DNA of 33,173 bases from an uncultured Bacilli bacterium (GTDB taxonomy: Bacteria; Bacillota_I; Bacilli_A; RFN20; CAG-826), in assembly GCA_905236395.1 (NCBI GenBank), contig CAJOPR010000010.1:1-33173 (forward strand), written 5' to 3'. The translations under genes and the position numbers were made by a program. The notes under the pieces were generated by a model. It was given only the letters and a program-made list of their open reading frames with translations. It did not search any database and was not told the DNA's origin. Shown here piece after piece: positions 14,144 to 22,820 of this stretch (positions within the stretch are counted from its first letter, which is position 1; the number at the start of each line of letters is the position of its first letter).

Positions 14144-16258
14144 ATGTACATACTTCGAATTTCTAATATCTCTAAGAAATTCAAAATCGATGACAACAAA
14201 GAAAGAATTGCCTTAGACAGAATGTCACTAATGTTTCCATCTAATGGATTAATTTCAATCGTGGGAAAATCCGGTAGTGGGAAGTCCACGCTTTTAAACA
14301 TTCTTTCTCTAATGGATGAACCTACGAATGGCGTGGTTTATTACATGAATAAAAGAATGGATAGGTGGAATAACAGACAAAAGGAGAAATACCGGAACAA
14401 GGAAATAGGGATGATATTTCAGCATTATCATCTATTAGAAAATGAAACTGTTTTATTTAACATTATGCTACCCGCTTTAATAGGTGGAAAAAGCGTAAAA
14501 GAAGCGGAAATTGCAGCGAAAAACCTATTAAAAAGCATAGATTTTAAGGAATATCTGTACGATCAAAAGTGTGCTGACCTCAGTGGTGGAGAGAAGGAAA
14601 GAGTAGCGATTTTAAGAGCGCTCATCAACGATCCAAAGATTGTATTTGCTGATGAACCTACTGGTGCGTTAGACGAAAAGAACTCATATCTAGTTATGGA
14701 TATTCTTAAAAAGATTAGCAAAGACCGATTAGTGATACTTGTATCTCATAACATGTCATTAGTGGAACAATACGCTGATGAGATTATTCACATCAAAGAT
14801 GGACATATCGAAAAGATTGAAGATAAAGAGGTCGTTACAGATCAAAGTAATGCTTCTGATGGCAAGGGCAAAACAATTAAGTCATCTAAATGGGTTTCGT
14901 TATTAACGAAAAGTAACTTTAAAAGAAGATTAAAGAGAAACATTGTCTCCATATCTTCTCTAATTATTGGACTAGTAAGTTCAATGTTGATTATTGGCTT
15001 TTCTAATGGAAGCAAGACCTCAGTACAAAACAAGAGCTACAGACAGTTTAATTACGGCGTTTCCACTTTCTACAAAGAAACAAAACAAGAAATACCGGGT
15101 AGCAAAATGTCATTAGTGCAGATGTCTAAGATTAACGAAGAGGAAATGACATTGTTGAATGACTATCTTTCTGTGTTTATTGTGGAACCCAATACAGATG
15201 CTCTGTTACCTTCCTGTCCCACAATCAAATGTGGTGAAGAGAAGCTAGAGGAATTGACTTACCAGCCAATATATTCATTTGAAAAACAATACGTGGACCC
15301 ATCTTTAGTTATTAATGGATATGTTCCGCAGGTAGATAATCCATTTGAAGTAGTTATTAATCAAAAGGCATATTCTTATTTAAAGTCAAAGTTTAATAGT
15401 GAGCCTATCGGATTAGAGTTCACTGTCCATTCAGATTTTGAGTATCACTATTACACAAATAATGACTTTAACCCAGTGATAACAGATTACTTTATCTATG
15501 ATAAGTCAGTCCATATTGTTGGAGTGGTAGACGATTTCAATTTCTTATCCACACCAAAAATGTATTATTCATATTCATCTTTTAAAGAATATTTAGAGGA
15601 ATCACTTCTTAATAATCTATCTTCATACTTAAATGAGGATATTTCTTGGTACGATCGAATATCGACATGTGATAATTCAGACACTATATCTTCTTATTCA
15701 AATAGATTGTTTTTAAAAGACATCTCAAACATACCTATATTAAAAGAATACATTTCATTCTTGTCCGAGCCGTATAAGATTGATTGTTTGGCTATAAGCA
15801 TTTCCGATACGTTATTTGATCTAATGGATGCAGCAACTATGGGAATGGAATTATTTCTAATCATCGCTTTAGCAGGGACCGCATTGATTCTTGGTATCAT
15901 TTCTTTTTCTTCATATTCAGAAGATAAGAAGACCAGTGCAATACTTACATGTTTGGGTGCAAATAGAAAGAGTATCTTTTCAATATATGCTAGGGAGAAC
16001 TTCTTAGTTGGTGGTGTTGCATTAATAGCATCGTTTGCCTTATCTCCATTATTGGCCTGGCTAGCAAACTTAATAATTAAGAACATAACGACGTTTGAAA
16101 ACATAATCCGGATTCCATTCCTATCTTTTATGAATGTTCCATTATTATTTCCTTTAATCATCATTTTAGGAACCTTAGTTATCGCTTTATTAGCGACGTA
16201 TATTCCTTTGATGTTTTCTAAGAAGATTTCACCAAGAGAGGAGTTGATGGATGAATGA
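14144..16258 (+). CDS. MacB-like ABC transporter, fused ATPase-permease (subunit 1)
   Basis: A 704-aa protein. The N-terminal ATPase has Walker A GKSGSGKS (41-48), Q-loop FQHYHLLENETV, signature LSGGE (146-150), Walker B IVFADEPTGALD and H-loop SHN (H202). It is followed by an FtsX/MacB-type membrane part: one membrane segment at about 268-288, an outside domain of roughly 270 residues, and three C-terminal segments. This is the mechanotransmission (type VII) ABC layout, which pulls substrates from the membrane or periplasmic side rather than pumping them through a channel. The substrate is unknown and no bacteriocin-like gene is adjacent. I prefer ATG 14144 over in-frame ATG 14129, since the latter is part of the TATAAT box and homology starts at YILRISNISKKF. 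The end overlaps the next gene by 4 nt (ATGA), and the stop is TGA. Confidence 0.9.
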   Translation: MYILRISNISKKFKIDDNKERIALDRMSLMFPSNGLISIVGKSGSGKSTLLNILSLMDEPTNGVVYYMNKRMDRWNNRQKEKYRNKEIGMIFQHYHLLENETVLFNIMLPALIGGKSVKEAEIAAKNLLKSIDFKEYLYDQKCADLSGGEKERVAILRALINDPKIVFADEPTGALDEKNSYLVMDILKKISKDRLVILVSHNMSLVEQYADEIIHIKDGHIEKIEDKEVVTDQSNASDGKGKTIKSSKWVSLLTKSNFKRRLKRNIVSISSLIIGLVSSMLIIGFSNGSKTSVQNKSYRQFNYGVSTFYKETKQEIPGSKMSLVQMSKINEEEMTLLNDYLSVFIVEPNTDALLPSCPTIKCGEEKLEELTYQPIYSFEKQYVDPSLVINGYVPQVDNPFEVVINQKAYSYLKSKFNSEPIGLEFTVHSDFEYHYYTNNDFNPVITDYFIYDKSVHIVGVVDDFNFLSTPKMYYSYSSFKEYLEESLLNNLSSYLNEDISWYDRISTCDNSDTISSYSNRLFLKDISNIPILKEYISFLSEPYKIDCLAISISDTLFDLMDAATMGMELFLIIALAGTALILGIISFSSYSEDKKTSAILTCLGANRKSIFSIYARENFLVGGVALIASFALSPLLAWLANLIIKNITTFENIIRIPFLSFMNVPLLFPLIIILGTLVIALLATYIPLMFSKKISPREELMDE

Positions 16259-19059
16259 TAACTTTTACAAACGTATCTAAATCTTTTAATGGACAAAAAG
16301 TCTTAAAGAACATCAATCTCAAACTACCTCGATATGGTCTAGTGGTAATACAAGGTCCATCAGGCTGTGGTAAAACGACATTATTAAATCTACTTTCGGG
16401 ATTGTTACCATTTGAGGGAAGTATTAGCCTTGATGGCCATAACATTGACTCTATGAATCAAAATCAAATGGATGAATTCAGATTAAAGAACTATGGATTT
16501 GTCTTTCAGGACTTCAAATTATTCGAAAATGAAAGCGTCATAAATAACATCATTTTTCCTTTGGAAAGTGTATCCACAGCGAGTAAAGAAACTAAATATC
16601 GGAAATGTACCGATCTAATAAATATGGTGGGTCTTAAAAGAAACGCTAAACAACGAGTGAACAAATTATCTGGTGGTGAAAAACAAAGGGTTGCAATTGC
16701 AAGAGCGCTTGTGAATTCGCCAAAGATAATATTAGCGGACGAACCTACTGGCGCACTCGACAGTGTGAATGCTGTAGAGATTATGAAAATATTACAAAAG
16801 GTTTCTAATAATGCTTTGGTAGTGGTGGTTTCTCATGATGAAGATCTTTCAAATGAATATGCAGATATGATTGTGAAAATGAAAGATGGTGAAGTTGTGA
16901 ATGTTACCCATCAAGAAAAGAGCAAAAAAGAAAAATATATACCAATATCTAAAATGCTATATTCCATAAAGAAGCCATCTGCCTCTTCTAGCTTCTTAAT
17001 TAATCACACAATTTCATCCATTAAACAGAAGAAGTGGAGAACAATGATATGTAATGCTATTACTTCGCTAGGGTTAATAGGCGTAGGATTAGCCACAACC
17101 TTATCATCGAGCATCTCTACAAATATCAAGAAATCATATTCGCAGATAGTGGATGATTCAAAGATAGCTTTAACAGTTAAAGACACTGATAAGTCAATCT
17201 ATGGACAATACGCTGCTAGCTATTACGAAGTTATGGATTTAGTGGAGAATCATCAAGACTACATCTATGATGTCGGTTGTACTTACTACAATGATTTTGA
17301 ATCCTTCTTTCCACAAACAAATTGTCTCGCTCTAGCGGATGTCGGATATTATTATCCTTTATCTGGAATTACCGCTAGAGATATTAATGAGTTTAGATGG
17401 TTAGATAAAGAACACCCAGACACCATTTATCCTGAGACAATAGAATCTCTAGAGGATGACGAGGTCGTTTTATCGTTAACAATAGAAATGATTAATAGTA
17501 TCTGCTATGGATTGAGAATAGAAAGAACGGTCACGTCGCTATCTAGATATCTTCAAACTAACAAATTGAGATTGTATTTCGATTTAAGGAACGACTATTG
17601 GCAATATAGTGATCAACAAATAGTTACAGTAGTGGGTTTTACCTTGGAAAAAGAACCGGGTATCTATCATTTCAATCATATGTGGAATGAATACATGTTT
17701 GAGGAGAGAATGAGATTTCCTACAATCGATAATTTAAGCGAGCAAACCACCCTTCCATGGTATCTAAAGAAAATATACTACCTATATTCTAATGTCGAAA
17801 TCGGAAAATTTCTGGATTATGCAAGGCATCAAAAGGCGTTCGATCAATACATATTAGAGGTTGCAAATAAAGCATATTATTATCGACTTTTAAAGGAAAA
17901 ATCCACAAAAGACACGCAAAGAGTTCTTGTTTTTGCTAACACTATGGGTGGGATACCTATGTCATATTACTCATTGATGCGTGATGTATCAGATGAAATT
18001 AATAGTCCAATCTACGGCTCACAATTTGGATATAGTATTTATCCTTCATCAATGATGTTTGGTTTCTCAAATTATATGTATTTCAGCGGTAGTGAAGAAT
18101 CACGTGACGAAACCATTGATATAAACACCAATTTAACTCCAGGAAGTAATGAAAACATTGAACTACCTAGTGATGTTTTGTGTGGTCACTTCTCTCAATC
18201 ACTTACTGGAGGAGTTAATTTTAGACATATAAGTCATGTTGATAGGGGTTTAACGCCGAACAGTCTTAGCGAAATTGTTATATCGTCAAATATGGAAAAG
18301 AAATTATTTGATGGAGACGCAATTGGGCAGACCATGTATATCGCTTATCTCTATTCGCAGACGTTAAACACTAGTGGTGACATTATTAAACAATACAAAA
18401 GCACTGAAGTAGAAGTGGTTGGGATTGTTAATGACGAAAAGAACATTATTTTTCATAACGACGATTGGACTATTGGTTTCTTTCAGGTCATGCTAGACGT
18501 ATCTGCTTATAATCTAGTTGTTAATTCTCCGATGGTGGATGTTTCAAACAAAAAGCATCTCACTCAAATTGCGGATAAATTAAGGAAGTCATTCCCGGAA
18601 CTAGAAGTCTTTGAACCGATGAGTGAAATCAATGGTTCTATTAACCAAGTTTGTTCATATATTCAAATAGCCTTAATGTGTTTTTCAATTATCGCGGTGG
18701 TGATATCAACTTTGTTGTTATCAATTTGTAATTACCTATATGTTTTAGAAAACAAAAAGGATATCGGATTAGTTAGGTGTATTGGTCTCAATAAGAGAGA
18801 GGCTAGGAAGTTTGTTATAACTCATAGTGTCATTATGTGTTTCATATCATTCGCGTTGTCTGCATTTGAATTGTTAGGCATTACATTCCTCATATCTTTT
18901 GAACTGGCAAAACAGTCTGGATCATCTATGGTATTCACGTTTAATCCAATGTCTTTGGTATATATGTTTGCCTTGGCTTTTGCCATCTCTTTAATATCCA
19001 GTATTTTCATATCTCATAAGCTCAATAAGTTAGATCCAATCGCCGCTTTAAAGGCATAG
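16255..19059 (+). CDS. MacB-like ABC transporter, fused ATPase-permease (subunit 2)
   Basis: A 934-aa partner of the preceding gene. The ATPase has GPSGCGKT (34-41), FQDFKLFENESV, LSGGE (138-142), LADEPTGALD (160-169) and H194. One membrane segment at about 262-283 is followed by an unusually large outside domain (about 510 residues, rich in Tyr, Asp and Ser) and three C-terminal segments (about 800-825, 855-878 and 895-920). The last part, KKDIGLVRCIGLNKREARKF, is the typical cytoplasmic coupling segment of FtsX/MacB permeases. The two subunits have identical layout but very different ectodomains, so a heterodimer is likely. GAGGAG lies about 10 nt before the start, inside the previous gene. 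The neighbours give no hint of substrate; peptide or lipoprotein export, or antimicrobial resistance, are family possibilities. Confidence 0.9.
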   Translation: MITFTNVSKSFNGQKVLKNINLKLPRYGLVVIQGPSGCGKTTLLNLLSGLLPFEGSISLDGHNIDSMNQNQMDEFRLKNYGFVFQDFKLFENESVINNIIFPLESVSTASKETKYRKCTDLINMVGLKRNAKQRVNKLSGGEKQRVAIARALVNSPKIILADEPTGALDSVNAVEIMKILQKVSNNALVVVVSHDEDLSNEYADMIVKMKDGEVVNVTHQEKSKKEKYIPISKMLYSIKKPSASSSFLINHTISSIKQKKWRTMICNAITSLGLIGVGLATTLSSSISTNIKKSYSQIVDDSKIALTVKDTDKSIYGQYAASYYEVMDLVENHQDYIYDVGCTYYNDFESFFPQTNCLALADVGYYYPLSGITARDINEFRWLDKEHPDTIYPETIESLEDDEVVLSLTIEMINSICYGLRIERTVTSLSRYLQTNKLRLYFDLRNDYWQYSDQQIVTVVGFTLEKEPGIYHFNHMWNEYMFEERMRFPTIDNLSEQTTLPWYLKKIYYLYSNVEIGKFLDYARHQKAFDQYILEVANKAYYYRLLKEKSTKDTQRVLVFANTMGGIPMSYYSLMRDVSDEINSPIYGSQFGYSIYPSSMMFGFSNYMYFSGSEESRDETIDINTNLTPGSNENIELPSDVLCGHFSQSLTGGVNFRHISHVDRGLTPNSLSEIVISSNMEKKLFDGDAIGQTMYIAYLYSQTLNTSGDIIKQYKSTEVEVVGIVNDEKNIIFHNDDWTIGFFQVMLDVSAYNLVVNSPMVDVSNKKHLTQIADKLRKSFPELEVFEPMSEINGSINQVCSYIQIALMCFSIIAVVISTLLLSICNYLYVLENKKDIGLVRCIGLNKREARKFVITHSVIMCFISFALSAFELLGITFLISFELAKQSGSSMVFTFNPMSLVYMFALAFAISLISSIFISHKLNKLDPIAALKA

Positions 19060-19076
19060 AAAAGTCATTACCTAAT

Positions 19077-19095
19077 AAACAAAATACTTTTGTTT
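19077..19095 (+). terminator. Weak AT hairpin after the ABC operon
   Basis: AAACAAAA (19077-19084) / TTTTGTTT (19088-19095) with loop TAC begins 17 nt after the stop. There is no clean T-run behind it, so termination is uncertain. Its right arm overlaps the -35 box of the ychF promoter. Confidence 0.4.
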
Positions 19096-19122
19096 GCTTA
19101 TAGAATGGGCTTTTCGTATAAT
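19094..19122 (+). promoter_or_regulatory. Promoter of ychF-ispF
   Basis: TTGCTT (19094-19099), a 17-nt spacer and a perfect TATAAT (19117-19122). The leader would be about 20 nt and contains AAGAGGT just before the ychF start. Confidence 0.75.
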
Positions 19123-19148
19123 AATACGGGTTATAAAGAGGTAACGTT

Positions 19149-20264
19149 ATGGGATTAAAAGCAGGAATTGTCGGATTGCCAAATGTTGGCAAATCAACAT
19201 TATTCAACGCGATTACGAATTCGCATGTAGAAGCAGCGAACTATCCTTTCGCAACCATTAATCCTAATACGGGTGTTGTTAACGTCCCTGACGAAAGACT
19301 TACTTTCTTATCTAACTTATTCAAACCAGAGAGAACCATTCCCGCGACAGTGGAATTCTATGATATTGCTGGATTAGTGAGAGGTGCCTCCAAAGGAGAA
19401 GGTCTTGGTAACCAATTCCTTTCTCACATTAGAGAATGCGACGCAATTGTTGAAGTTGTCCGTTGCTTTGAGAATCAAGATATCGTTCACGTTGAAGGAA
19501 ATGTTGATCCAATTAGAGATATTGAAGTTATTAACTTAGAACTCGTTATGGCGGACTTAGATACTGTCACCAAACGTATCGATAAAATCGCTAACAAAGC
19601 AAGAATTCAAAAAGATAAAGAATCCATGCTAGAAATGAGTATCTTAACTCCAATTCAACAAGCTCTTGAAGAAGGAAGACCAGCAAGAACTATTTCACTT
19701 AGTGAAGAACAAGAACAATATGCGAAGAGCTATCACTTATTAACTAAGAAACCAATTATCTATGTCGCTAATGTTAGCGAAGAAGATTTAATGGATTTAA
19801 CCACGGCTAGCAATTATCAGAAAGTCGTGGAATACGCTCATAAAGAAGGCAGTGAAGTTATTCCTGTTTCTTGTGAAATAGAAAGTGAACTTTCCGAATT
19901 ATCTCCAGAAGAAAGAGATGAATACTTAAAAGAACTCAATGTTACCGAATCTGGTTTGACTAAAGTTATTAAAGCGACATATCACTTATTGAACTTATCC
20001 ACTTTCTTTACAGTGGGCCCAGATGAATGCCGTGCATGGACATTTAAGAACGGATATTCCGCTCCTGAATGTGCCGGCGTTATTCACACTGACTTTCAAA
20101 GAGGTTTCATCTGTGCAGAAGTTTATCCATATGAAGCCATTCATGAACTCGGTAGTGAAACCGCAGTCAAAGAAGCGGGCAAATTAAGAACAGAAGGCAA
20201 AGGATATTATCCAAAAGATGGAGATATCATGTTCTTCAAATTTAATGTTTCAGGTAGAAAATAA
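19149..20264 (+). CDS. ychF: Redox/ribosome-associated GTPase-family ATPase YchF (OLA1)
   Basis: A 371-aa member of the Obg-related YchF/OLA1 group, which binds ribosomes and hydrolyses ATP in preference to GTP in characterised members. Visible motifs are P-loop GLPNVGKS (9-16), the switch region NYPFATINPN, G3 DIAGLVRGASKGEGLG, and an atypical G4 NVSE in YVANVSEEDL, which is the feature linked to ATP preference. A helical insert follows, then the C-terminal TGS-like domain (FFTVGPDECRAWTF, then HTDFQRGFICAEV). Length and motif order match the family. AAGAGG lies 7-8 nt before the ATG, behind a good promoter. The stop codon overlaps the ispF start (TAATG), implying translational coupling although the functions appear unrelated. 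Confidence 0.97.
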   Translation: MGLKAGIVGLPNVGKSTLFNAITNSHVEAANYPFATINPNTGVVNVPDERLTFLSNLFKPERTIPATVEFYDIAGLVRGASKGEGLGNQFLSHIRECDAIVEVVRCFENQDIVHVEGNVDPIRDIEVINLELVMADLDTVTKRIDKIANKARIQKDKESMLEMSILTPIQQALEEGRPARTISLSEEQEQYAKSYHLLTKKPIIYVANVSEEDLMDLTTASNYQKVVEYAHKEGSEVIPVSCEIESELSELSPEERDEYLKELNVTESGLTKVIKATYHLLNLSTFFTVGPDECRAWTFKNGYSAPECAGVIHTDFQRGFICAEVYPYEAIHELGSETAVKEAGKLRTEGKGYYPKDGDIMFFKFNVSGRK

Positions 20265-20740
20265 TGAGAATTGGTTTTGCAAGTGACATACACCGTTTGG
20301 TTGGCGGTAGAAAGCTAATGCTTGGTGGTGTGGATGTTCCACACTGGCAAGGAGAACTCGCCCATAGTGATGGCGATGTTGTTTACCATGCCTTAGCGGA
20401 ATCAATCCTCGGTGCTTTGGCTTTAGGCGATTTAGGAAAACACTTCCCAGATAGTGATCCAAAATATAAAGACATTAATAGCGCTTATATCGTTTCTGAA
20501 GTTGTGAAGATGATGGATGAAAAAGGATATGAAGTGAACAATGTCGATATTTCAATCACTATTGAAGAGCCAAAACTCAAAGGATATATTTCTCAGATGA
20601 GAAATAATATTGCTAAATTGTTAAATACAGACGTTGATAATGTATCTGTAAAAGCGGGAACAAATGAGAATCTAGATGATATCGGTATGAGACTTGCTGT
20701 TAAAGCGGAATCAATCATCTTATTAAAAGAAAAAGAATAA
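20264..20740 (+). CDS. ispF: 2-C-methyl-D-erythritol 2,4-cyclodiphosphate synthase IspF
   Basis: IspF forms the cyclic diphosphate intermediate of the MEP isoprenoid route, which supplies DMAPP for MiaA and precursors for undecaprenol and quinones. The 158-aa protein keeps the zinc ligands D8 and H10 (FASDIHRL) and H42, with HSDGDVVYHA (34-43), and LGDLGKHFPDSDP. The C-terminal active-site loop is altered. The usual KATTTEKLGFTGRGEGIA reads KAGTNENLDDIGMRLAVKA, which retains one Thr and the Glu but loses the GRGEG element that contacts the nucleotide phosphate. It overlaps the ychF stop by 1 nt. No other MEP genes are in the window. Assignment is firm; kinetic consequences are unknown. Confidence 0.93.
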   Translation: MRIGFASDIHRLVGGRKLMLGGVDVPHWQGELAHSDGDVVYHALAESILGALALGDLGKHFPDSDPKYKDINSAYIVSEVVKMMDEKGYEVNNVDISITIEEPKLKGYISQMRNNIAKLLNTDVDNVSVKAGTNENLDDIGMRLAVKAESIILLKEKE

Positions 20741-20745
20741 ATTCT

Positions 20746-20773
20746 TTGCCTATTTATAATCAATCAGTATAAT
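20746..20773 (+). promoter_or_regulatory. Promoter of argS operon
   Basis: TTGCCT (20746-20751), a 16-nt spacer and TATAAT (20768-20773). A second TATAAT occurs at 20755-20760. No terminator hairpin was found between ispF and argS, so read-through is possible too. Confidence 0.7.
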
Positions 20774-20787
20774 TAAAGGTCACGGTT

Positions 20788-22407
20788 ATGGATGTTATTG
20801 AAAGTTTAAAACTAAATATTCAAAAAGCGTTCCTCGCTCTCGGAGTGGAGGTCTCTTTAAACGACGTTATTATTGAACACAGCAAAGACACTGCTCATGG
20901 TGACTATGCTACTAACGCCGCAATGAAGAATTGCAGACTTTTAAAAATGAATCCAAGAGATGCTGCGGCAGCTTTAATTGAAAAACTCGATCAAGAAGGC
21001 ATTGAAAAGATTGAAATTGCCGGTCCTGGCTTTATCAATTTCTTTATGAAGAATGATTCACTTCAACCAGTTGTCAGAAAGATCATTGAATCTGGTGATA
21101 ACTATGGTAGAGGTGATGACAAACACTTCAAAGTGAATGTCGAATTCGTGAGCGCAAATCCAACAGGTGACTTACACGTTGGACACGCACGTGGCGCTGC
21201 TATCGGTGATTCAATTTGCCGTATTATGGAATTCGCTGGTTACAATGTAACTCGTGAATATTACATTAATGATGCTGGTAACCAAATCGACCATTTAGCG
21301 GAATCCATCTTAGCGAGATATAAAACTTTATTAGGTATTCCCACTGAAGTTCCTGAAGATGGATACCACGGACAAGACATTGTTGTTATCGCTCAAAAGA
21401 TTATTGATGAAGTCGGCGATAAACTTCTAAAAGAAGAAAACCCAATTCCATTCTTAAAACAAAGAGGCATGGAATTAGAACTCGATAAGATTCGTGAAGA
21501 CCTCGCTACATTTAGAGTTAGATTCGATATCTTCTCCAGCGAATTAAAAGTGAGAAGCAACAACGCAATCATTAAAGAATTAGAGTTCTTAAAAGATCAC
21601 GTTTATGACGAAGATGGTGCGAAAGTGCTAAGAACCACAGATTATCTTGATGATAAAGATAGAGTTATCGTTAAGAGCAATGGTGATTACACATACTTCA
21701 TGCCTGACATCGTCTATCACGTTAACAAAATCTCTAGAGGATACGACCAACTAGTGGACGTGCTAGGCGCAGATCACCACGGATATATCAATCGTATGAA
21801 GAGCGCGCTTATGATGCACGGATATAAACCAGATGCGTTAGAAGTGGAACTCATCCAAATGGTGAGATTTATCAAAGATGGTGTGGAAATGAAAGCCAGT
21901 AAGAGAACTGGTGATTCCATCACATTGCGCGAGATATGTGAGGAAGTGGGCGTAGATGCTATGCGTTATTTCTTCGCAATGCGTGCCGCAAGCGCACACT
22001 TAGACTTCGATATGAACTTAGCCTTAGAACAAAGCTCTAATAATCCAGTCTATTACGCTCAATATGCACACGCCAGATTATGTTCTATTCTAGAACAAGG
22101 CAAGGATATCGCTCTTGATTTAAGCGCTAGCGCATTAAAGGAAAACAGCGAAACCGCGTTATTGAAGTTCTTAGCTAACTTCCCTAACGCTGTTAATGAT
22201 GCTGCTAAGGAAAGAGCACCTTACAAAATTACCAATTATATTCATGAGTTAGCAGGTTTAATCCATGAATTTTATACAGAATGTCGTGTTATAGATCGCG
22301 ACAACATCGCTATTAGCTCATCACGTTTAGCGCTATGCAAAGCGTGTGAGCAAGTGATGAAAAACGCGCTTGATTTAATTGGCGTCAGCGCACCAACACA
22401 CATGTAA
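20788..22407 (+). CDS. argS: Arginyl-tRNA synthetase
   Basis: A class I synthetase that charges tRNA-Arg. The 539-aa protein has the N-terminal Add-1 tRNA-binding domain (residues 1-100, with DYATNAAMKNCRLLKMNPRD). The HIGH motif is in SANPTGDLHVGHARG (H130-V-G-H133) and is followed by EYYINDAGNQ. LGADHHGYINRMKSAL marks the core. The KMSKS-like loop reads MKASKRTGD, with Ala in place of Met. The C-terminal anticodon-binding DALR domain follows (YAQYAHARLCSIL, ending MKNALDLIGV). AAAGGT lies 7 nt before the ATG. The gene heads a unit with rpoE, nrnA and cysQ: the ribosome binding site of rpoE begins in the argS stop codon. Confidence 0.97.
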   Translation: MDVIESLKLNIQKAFLALGVEVSLNDVIIEHSKDTAHGDYATNAAMKNCRLLKMNPRDAAAALIEKLDQEGIEKIEIAGPGFINFFMKNDSLQPVVRKIIESGDNYGRGDDKHFKVNVEFVSANPTGDLHVGHARGAAIGDSICRIMEFAGYNVTREYYINDAGNQIDHLAESILARYKTLLGIPTEVPEDGYHGQDIVVIAQKIIDEVGDKLLKEENPIPFLKQRGMELELDKIREDLATFRVRFDIFSSELKVRSNNAIIKELEFLKDHVYDEDGAKVLRTTDYLDDKDRVIVKSNGDYTYFMPDIVYHVNKISRGYDQLVDVLGADHHGYINRMKSALMMHGYKPDALEVELIQMVRFIKDGVEMKASKRTGDSITLREICEEVGVDAMRYFFAMRAASAHLDFDMNLALEQSSNNPVYYAQYAHARLCSILEQGKDIALDLSASALKENSETALLKFLANFPNAVNDAAKERAPYKITNYIHELAGLIHEFYTECRVIDRDNIAISSSRLALCKACEQVMKNALDLIGVSAPTHM

Positions 22408-22421
22408 AGGAGAAAAGATAC

Positions 22422-22820
22422 ATGGCAAAATCATTATTAGATCATGCATATGACTATGTCAGTCAAAGCAAAGAACAAGTAAGCTTTAAAGATTTATGGG
22501 CTTATGTTTGTAAAGAAGCTGGTTTAGATGAAGCCGCTGCTTTAAAGAAAGTTTCTTCATTCTACACAAACTTAATGCTTGATGGTCGTTTCGTCACATT
22601 AGGTGAAAATATGTGGGATTTAAGAAGCCGTCACACATTCGATAAAGTCCATATCGATATGAAAGACGTCTATTCTGACGTTGAATCAGATGATGATGAA
22701 GACGTCGAAGAGGAAGACGAAGAAGAGAAGGAATACAACAAAGCCTTCAAAGAAGAAAAAGAAGAGGATTCTGAAGACGAAGAAGAATCTGAAGAACGTA
22801 AAGAGGAAGACGAAGAATAA
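22422..22820 (+). CDS. rpoE: DNA-directed RNA polymerase delta subunit
   Basis: Delta is a Gram-positive RNA polymerase subunit that speeds recycling and sharpens promoter selectivity. The 132-aa product has the globular HARE-HTH domain in residues 1-80 (LDHAYDYVSQSKEQVSFKDL, then FYTNLMLDGRFVTLGENMWDL). A disordered, extremely acidic tail of Glu and Asp with a few Lys follows from about residue 86, as in Bacillus delta, although this tail is shorter. A strong AAGGAG (22407-22412) starts in the argS stop codon. The gene ends in TAATG, sharing one base with the next start. Delta is characteristic of Bacilli and relatives, which supports the taxonomic placement. Confidence 0.95.
   Translation: MAKSLLDHAYDYVSQSKEQVSFKDLWAYVCKEAGLDEAAALKKVSSFYTNLMLDGRFVTLGENMWDLRSRHTFDKVHIDMKDVYSDVESDDDEDVEEEDEEEKEYNKAFKEEKEEDSEDEEESEERKEEDEE

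Noticed and set aside
22680-22820. Acidic repetitive stretch in rpoE as a simple-sequence artefact or separate gene
   Set aside because: It is the normal disordered Glu/Asp tail of the RNA polymerase delta subunit, in frame with its globular domain.
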